Positions 60,153 to 64,000 of a DNA stretch of 64,000 nt are shown here, one piece after another (position 1 is the stretch's first letter; each line of letters begins with the position of its first letter). This DNA comes from Streptomyces beihaiensis (GTDB taxonomy: Bacteria; Actinomycetota; Actinomycetes; Streptomycetales; Streptomycetaceae), in contig NZ_JAPHNL010000090.1 of assembly GCF_026274175.1 (NCBI RefSeq), forward strand, positions 1 to 64,000. Direction: 5' to 3'. A model generated the notes under the pieces. The model did no database searches. It was not told the DNA's origin and worked only from the letters and a program-made list of their open reading frames with translations. Both the position numbers and the translations under genes were made by a program.

Positions 60153-61273
60153 GCGCACTCACCTACCTGGTCGTTCACGGGGCCGCCGCGCTGCGCCGGG
60201 ACGGTCGGCTCGGCGGGCTGCGGCGGGACGGCGTCGTCTACGTAGGGCGGAGTGGCCCGGTCGTCCCAGCTGTCCACCTGGTAGCGCCCCGATTCGTGGT
60301 GGAACCAGTACACGGAGCTGAACCAGTTCCGCATGTTGCCGACGCACAGCCTGATGGCCGCGGCGAGTTCCTTTCCGGCGTCGCCCACACTTTCCGTGGC
60401 GGCCGCCATCTTTTCGACCTCCCTTTCCGCGGAAAGGAATTCATCGATGGTTCCCTCGACCCTCCGGCGCACTTCCGTCATGGCCTCGGGGAGCGAATAC
60501 CCCCGCTCTTCGATGAGACTTATCCCGAGGTTGTGCAATTCGCCGCCCGCCAGTTCCTTGGGCAGCGAGCACAGGTCGTTGTACCAGGCCGCGAAATCCT
60601 GGCATGCCAGTCCGGCACGTGCGAACGCCGGGTTTTTCCGTACCCAGGCGGGGAGTTCGTACTGCGCGGTCGGCTCCAGGAGGTCGAGCCAGATCGCGTG
60701 CGCGAACGTCTTCCTCCGCAGGCGTATGTACGCGTCGACGGACGGGACGGTGCCCGACGTCCGGTTGCGGAACTCCTCGTCGTACGCGTCGATCACCGCG
60801 TGGAAGTGCCGCCCGAACCGGGCGTTCCATGTCCGGCTCAGTGTGCCGTGGAGCCGTGCGACACTGTCCGCGAAGCCCGCGACCAGCGGGTCCTTGTGGT
60901 TCAGGTGAAGCTCGGGCGCCTCGGTCGCCGCGTGCAGTTGGACGGCGAGCCGCCGCCAGCTCGCCGTCCTTCCGTGGATCACGTCGCGGTCGTGACGGTC
61001 GTCCCAGACGAAGAACCACGCGCTGTAGTCACAGATCGCGGACAGCACGTCGTCGGGCGCGCCCATGTAGTAGCCCGCCATCAGGTCCGTGTAGCACAGG
61101 CCATCGGCATATTTCTCCACCTTGTCCGCAGGCATGAGCCGCTTTTCCAGCAGCCAGGAGCGGGTCAGCCCCTGGAGCTGGGACCAATACGGATGGAGAT
61201 TGCGAGGAAACGCCTCCTCGATCACCGGTAGTGCCAGCGCCGGTGGGATCGCTGTCTGTGGATAAGCAGGCAT
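60149..61273 (-). CDS. cyc1: epi-Isozizaene synthase (sesquiterpene cyclase)
   Basis: This 374-aa class I terpene cyclase turns farnesyl diphosphate into epi-isozizaene. [30 protein letters not shown], the aspartate-rich [11 protein letters not shown] (metal site), [11 protein letters not shown] (NSE triad N-D-x3-S-x3-E) and [27 protein letters not shown] all match S. coelicolor EIZS. The C-terminal tail ([16 protein letters not shown]) is longer than usual. GAGAGGGG precedes the ATG at 61273. It forms a two-gene operon with the P450 for the volatile albaflavenone. Confidence 0.95.
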   Translation of the reverse strand: MPAYPQTAIPPALALPVIEEAFPRNLHPYWSQLQGLTRSWLLEKRLMPADKVEKYADGLCYTDLMAGYYMGAPDDVLSAICDYSAWFFVWDDRHDRDVIHGRTASWRRLAVQLHAATEAPELHLNHKDPLVAGFADSVARLHGTLSRTWNARFGRHFHAVIDAYDEEFRNRTSGTVPSVDAYIRLRRKTFAHAIWLDLLEPTAQYELPAWVRKNPAFARAGLACQDFAAWYNDLCSLPKELAGGELHNLGISLIEERGYSLPEAMTEVRRRVEGTIDEFLSAEREVEKMAAATESVGDAGKELAAAIRLCVGNMRNWFSSVYWFHHESGRYQVDSWDDRATPPYVDDAVPPQPAEPTVPAQRGGPVNDQVGECA

Positions 61274-61580
61274 GCACTTTCCCCTCTCTGCCACGTGCGG
61301 CGTACGCCGCCCCCGTGCCGGGCGCGCGCCGTTGCGTATCCCCGCGCTTTCTATTCAGCACTACAACTGACCGTTCTGGGAATGGATTTGCTCCCCTCAC
61401 CACCCACAGCCGCCTGAATTGTCCGCTTACGTGACCGAATCTGGTTGCCGTACGGCCGGTCCTGTTCGCACACGCGGGCGCACACGGGAGCGCGCCCACG
61501 ACGACGAGCGGCACCCGGCCGGAATGTTCCGTACCGGGCGCCGCTCGGTGCTCAACAGGCTCTGCGGGCCCAGGCGTTGG
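61274..61580. other. 307-bp intergenic region between terpene cyclase and deformylase
   Basis: It holds the cyclase promoter on the minus strand but I recognise no clear box. No gene or strong hairpin is seen. Confidence 0.3.
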
Positions 61581-62240
61581 TCAGTCGTTGGGAACGACGG
61601 GGTAGCGCGGGGTGCCCTCCGCCATCTGCTTCAGGGCGTTCTTGCGCTCGCGCTTGGAGAGGCGGTCGATGTACAGGTACCCGTACAGGTGGTCCGTCTC
61701 GTGCTGCAGGCAGCGCGCGAAGTACCCGGTGCCACGCACGGTGATCGGGTTGCCCTTCTCGTCCTGGCCGGTGACCACCGCGTAGTCGGGGCGGGCGAGT
61801 TCGGCGTACGCGGTCGGCACGGACAGGCAGCCCTCGTTGGAGTCGTCGAGGCGGCGCTGCTCGGCGGGCAGCTCGCGCAGCACCGGATTGCAGACGACGC
61901 CGACGTGGCGCACGCCCTCGTCATCCGGGCAGTCGTAGACGAAGACCTTCTTGTCGACGCCGATCTGGTTGGCGGCCAGGCCCACGCCCTCGGCGGTGCG
62001 CTGGCTGGCGAACATGTCGTCGACGAGCGCGGCCAGTTCCTCGTCGAACTCGGTGACGTCCTTGCACTCCTTGTGCAGAACCGGGTTGCCCACCACCGTG
62101 ATCGGCCGCGAGGTGCCCCGCTCCCGGTAGGCCGCCTCCCGCGCCTCGCAGTCCTCGGTGTCGACGACGAAGCCCTCGTCGTCGACGGGGAGCACGCCTG
62201 CGTCCGCCACGTGCTGCTTCTCGGTGTCCTGCTGAGCCAT
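61581..62240 (-). CDS. def: Peptide deformylase
   Basis: This 219-aa metalloprotease removes the N-formyl group from nascent proteins. All three signatures are present: [17 protein letters not shown] (metal Cys) and [15 protein letters not shown] (HExxH-type His pair and Glu). An N-terminal extension of about 45 residues ([15 protein letters not shown] and following) is typical of actinobacterial paralogues. The ATG at 62240 follows an AGG-containing leader. It lies 111 bp after the TPR gene on the same strand. Confidence 0.95.
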   Translation of the reverse strand: MAQQDTEKQHVADAGVLPVDDEGFVVDTEDCEAREAAYRERGTSRPITVVGNPVLHKECKDVTEFDEELAALVDDMFASQRTAEGVGLAANQIGVDKKVFVYDCPDDEGVRHVGVVCNPVLRELPAEQRRLDDSNEGCLSVPTAYAELARPDYAVVTGQDEKGNPITVRGTGYFARCLQHETDHLYGYLYIDRLSKRERKNALKQMAEGTPRYPVVPND

Positions 62241-62351
62241 GACGGACGTACGCCTTCCTAGGGGAACGGAGATGGAACCCCTACAGGGTACGGGGAAACG
62301 ACAGGCCCCACGGGCGCGGGAGGGTGTCCGGCAGCGGCTGCGACGGCGCGC

Positions 62352-63341
62352 TCAGCACACCTCTTCGAGATCCCGCCAGTCCCGCGAATCGGGCGCATCC
62401 GCGACCCACCCGTCGAGGAGGCCCCTGACCAACGAAGCCGGCGCGGCGAGCCCGCACTCCCGCTCCGGCACCCAGAGCTGCCCGTCGTGCCCGTCGGTGC
62501 GGTGCCCGAGCGGGCCCGGATGCCCCGGCTCACTGTGATCATGCGGGTCGAGGTGCTCCCCGTCCCCCTCGTCCGACGGCATCCGCGACTCCGAGCACGT
62601 CCGGCACAGCAGGCGCACCGACGACGACCAGTCCTCGGCGGCGAAGCCGGCGTCCGCGGCCAGCCGCTCCAGCGCGTCCCGGTCGTCCTCGGTGTCGGCT
62701 TCGAGGAGTACGACCCAGGTGGGCACGGGCGACGGAGCCCACAGCTCGATCTCGTCGAAGACCGGGAACGCGTGCCCGGCCGCGGTGGTCCGCTCGCCGT
62801 GCGGCACCCCGTCGTGGAGCACGACCTCGCCCCAGCGCCGCCCGGACGACGGCAACGGAATGGACAGGACCTCGATCCGGGCGGGGTCCACCCGCCGCCC
62901 CCACACCACCTCGGCCTCCCCCTCCGGCGAGAGCCGGACGGCGGCGCTGCCCAGGTCCATCCCCTCGGGCTCCCCCGCGACGGCGGCGCCGCCGGGCACC
63001 TTCAGCCCGTACGCCTGCCAGGCCCGCCGGGCCAGCGGCCAGTCCTGCAGGGCGGTGGCGGCGATGCCGACGTTCCACCAGTCGGGAGCGCCGGTCTCCC
63101 GTTCGAGCAGGGCCACGGCCCGCAGGCCCGCCGCCCTCGCCTGCTCCCAGTCGTGCCGGAACTTGTGCAGCAGGGCCAGGTTGAACCAGGACTCCGAGAG
63201 CCACGGTTCCAGGTCGGCGGCACGGGTGAGCAGCGCTCCCGCGTCCTCGTACCGCCCGTCGCCTATCAGCGTGAACGCGCGGTCCGTGGCCTGCCGCCAG
63301 GAGGCGGAGGGCCGGTGCCGTCCCTTGCCGAAGATCCTCAC
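62352..63341 (-). CDS. Tetratricopeptide repeat protein, conserved in Streptomyces
   Basis: This 329-aa protein has an N-terminal TPR array of about three repeats (SWRQATDRAFTLIGDGRYEDAGALLTRAADLEPW, then SESWFNLALLHKFRHDWEQARAAGLRAVALL and PDWWNVGIAATALQDWPLARRAWQAYG). A beta-rich central region and a CRTCSES-containing acidic His/Asp-rich stretch follow. The GTG at 63341 (VRIFGKGRHRPS) with AGGCGGG upstream is preferred over an ATG at 63443 that adds 34 non-conserved residues. It likely binds partner proteins; function unknown. Confidence 0.78.
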   Translation of the reverse strand: MRIFGKGRHRPSASWRQATDRAFTLIGDGRYEDAGALLTRAADLEPWLSESWFNLALLHKFRHDWEQARAAGLRAVALLERETGAPDWWNVGIAATALQDWPLARRAWQAYGLKVPGGAAVAGEPEGMDLGSAAVRLSPEGEAEVVWGRRVDPARIEVLSIPLPSSGRRWGEVVLHDGVPHGERTTAAGHAFPVFDEIELWAPSPVPTWVVLLEADTEDDRDALERLAADAGFAAEDWSSSVRLLCRTCSESRMPSDEGDGEHLDPHDHSEPGHPGPLGHRTDGHDGQLWVPERECGLAAPASLVRGLLDGWVADAPDSRDWRDLEEVC

Positions 63342-63747
63342 GATTCCCGCCTGCCGATACTTGAGGCCAGCGCCCCCTGCCACCCGCTTCCGGGGCTCAT
63401 TCGCATCCAACCACGTGCGGCGGGACGCCCGCTCATTACTCATGGGTTACCCAGCCGCCCCCGTGGTCAGACCCGTACGGGACACCATGGTCGCCAGGAC
63501 CGCGGGCCGACAAGAGCCCCTGGCTCCCTGGGGTCCCTGTTCCCCGGTCGGCGCGTCGTACGCATGCGCCGCGCGCACGATCCGGACGGTGAGCGCTCGC
63601 TCACGGCGGGGACCGGTCTGACGCTCCACGACCACGCGCGACGGCAGGACGCGCCACCTGGATCACGTGCGGCATCAACACGTGCGGCTTCAAGGGGCAA
63701 CGGGGGCCGACGGCCCCGGATTAGCACGATCGAGTGAATCCTGGCGC
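63342..63747. other. 406-bp intergenic region between TPR gene and rsrA
   Basis: No convincing gene on either strand; a short GTGAGCG/CGCTCAC hairpin near 63590 is weak. It may contain the TPR gene promoter and the 3' end of the sigR-rsrA operon. Confidence 0.3.
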
Positions 63748-64000
63748 TCAGGCGAGCGGCTTGCCCATGCCGTCCTCGGGCGTGACCTGACCGGACCGGA
63801 TCAGGTCGATACGGCCCATGACCTTGGCCCGCAGGTCGGTCGGCACGTCGTCATGGCCGCAGCAGCGCTTGACCAGCTTCTTCACGGCCCGCTCCAGGCC
63901 GTACTTCTCCAGACACGGGGAGCACTCCTCGAAGTGCACCTCGAACTTGCTGCAGTCGCTGTCCGGCATCTCGTGGTCGAGAAACTCGTACAGGTGGTCA
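63748..64000 (-). CDS. rsrA: RsrA, redox-sensing zinc anti-sigma factor (5' end beyond window)
   Basis: This thiol-disulfide sensor binds and inhibits SigR; oxidation releases zinc and the sigma factor. The visible 83 codons read HLYEFLDHEMPDSDCSKFEVHFEECSPCLEKYG with the ZAS motif HxxxCxxC (His37, Cys41 and Cys44 by S. coelicolor numbering), then KKLVKRCCGHDDVPTDLRAKVMGRIDLIRSG. The first 20 or so residues, including Cys3 and Cys11, lie outside. sigR should follow to the right, outside the window. Confidence 0.93.
   Translation of the reverse strand, partial: DHLYEFLDHEMPDSDCSKFEVHFEECSPCLEKYGLERAVKKLVKRCCGHDDVPTDLRAKVMGRIDLIRSGQVTPEDGMGKPLA

Noticed and set aside
63444-63747. Short ORFs between the TPR gene and rsrA
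   Set aside because: All are under 90 codons, arginine-rich, lack ribosome binding sites and resemble GC-rich noise.

Overview
This 64 kb window is very GC-rich, uses GTG and TTG starts freely, and carries marker genes that point to a Streptomyces chromosome: WblE, SigH with its anti-sigma factor, DasR/DasABC, nickel SOD, RsrA and epi-isozizaene synthase with CYP170A. From memory, the order from the right end (rsrA) to about 16 kb matches, inverted, the S. coelicolor interval from about SCO5217 to the SCO5260s. The left 13.5 kb does not match that conserved order by my reading and looks accessory.

Layout. (1) 1-4.8 kb, all minus strand: a stress or storage-sugar operon with a benzoylformate-decarboxylase-like TPP enzyme, a DJ-1/PfpI protein, GlgE and a truncated maltokinase, coupled by ATGA, GTGA or 3-nt junctions; a second DJ-1-like gene lies upstream at 4.8-5.7 kb. 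(2) 5.7-13.3 kb, minus: an unassigned oxidative cluster with two GMC oxidoreductases, two SnoaL-type proteins (one a tandem), an ABM-VOC fusion, an MFS exporter and a flavodoxin-like quinone reductase. (3) 13.5-18.2 kb: LtrA, DUF6104, a hypothetical protein, and an autoregulated-looking DUF4097-PadR pair. (4) 18.2-26.6 kb: a Clp-N remnant, an MDR oxidoreductase, malic enzyme, a polar amino acid ABC operon, a broken methyltransferase beside tandem repeats, a CGNR protein, and divergent sodX/sodN. (5) 26.69-28.48 kb: an IS1182-like element with perfect 24-bp ends and a 10-bp target duplication, inserted exactly in the loop of the sodN terminator hairpin; its transposase is frameshifted.

(6) 28.7-32.2 kb: a family 2B encapsulin (cyclic-nucleotide-binding, EshA-like) followed by a polyprenyl diphosphate synthase with a long disordered N-terminal tail. 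This is a probable cargo-loaded nanocompartment and the most interesting system here. (7) 32.5-41.4 kb: a small conserved protein, a PLP enzyme, a Na+/H+ antiporter, a UBP zinc finger, PrsH/SigH with a BldD-like box, a lipid kinase, WblE and a PAS/HisKA_2 histidine kinase. (8) 41.8-50.2 kb: the aminosugar regulon (a SIS isomerase, NagB, DasD, DasC, DasB, DasA, DasR) with several dre-like DasR sites. (9) 50.3-53.8 kb: an MctP symporter pair, a nucleoside hydrolase and a GNAT.

(10) 53.85-58.8 kb: class Ia ribonucleotide reductase nrdAB with nrdS, behind two NrdR boxes and a B12 riboswitch. (11) 58.8-61.3 kb: the albaflavenone pair (terpene cyclase and P450). (12) 61.6-64 kb: peptide deformylase, a TPR protein and a truncated rsrA. 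I saw no tRNA, rRNA or CRISPR array.
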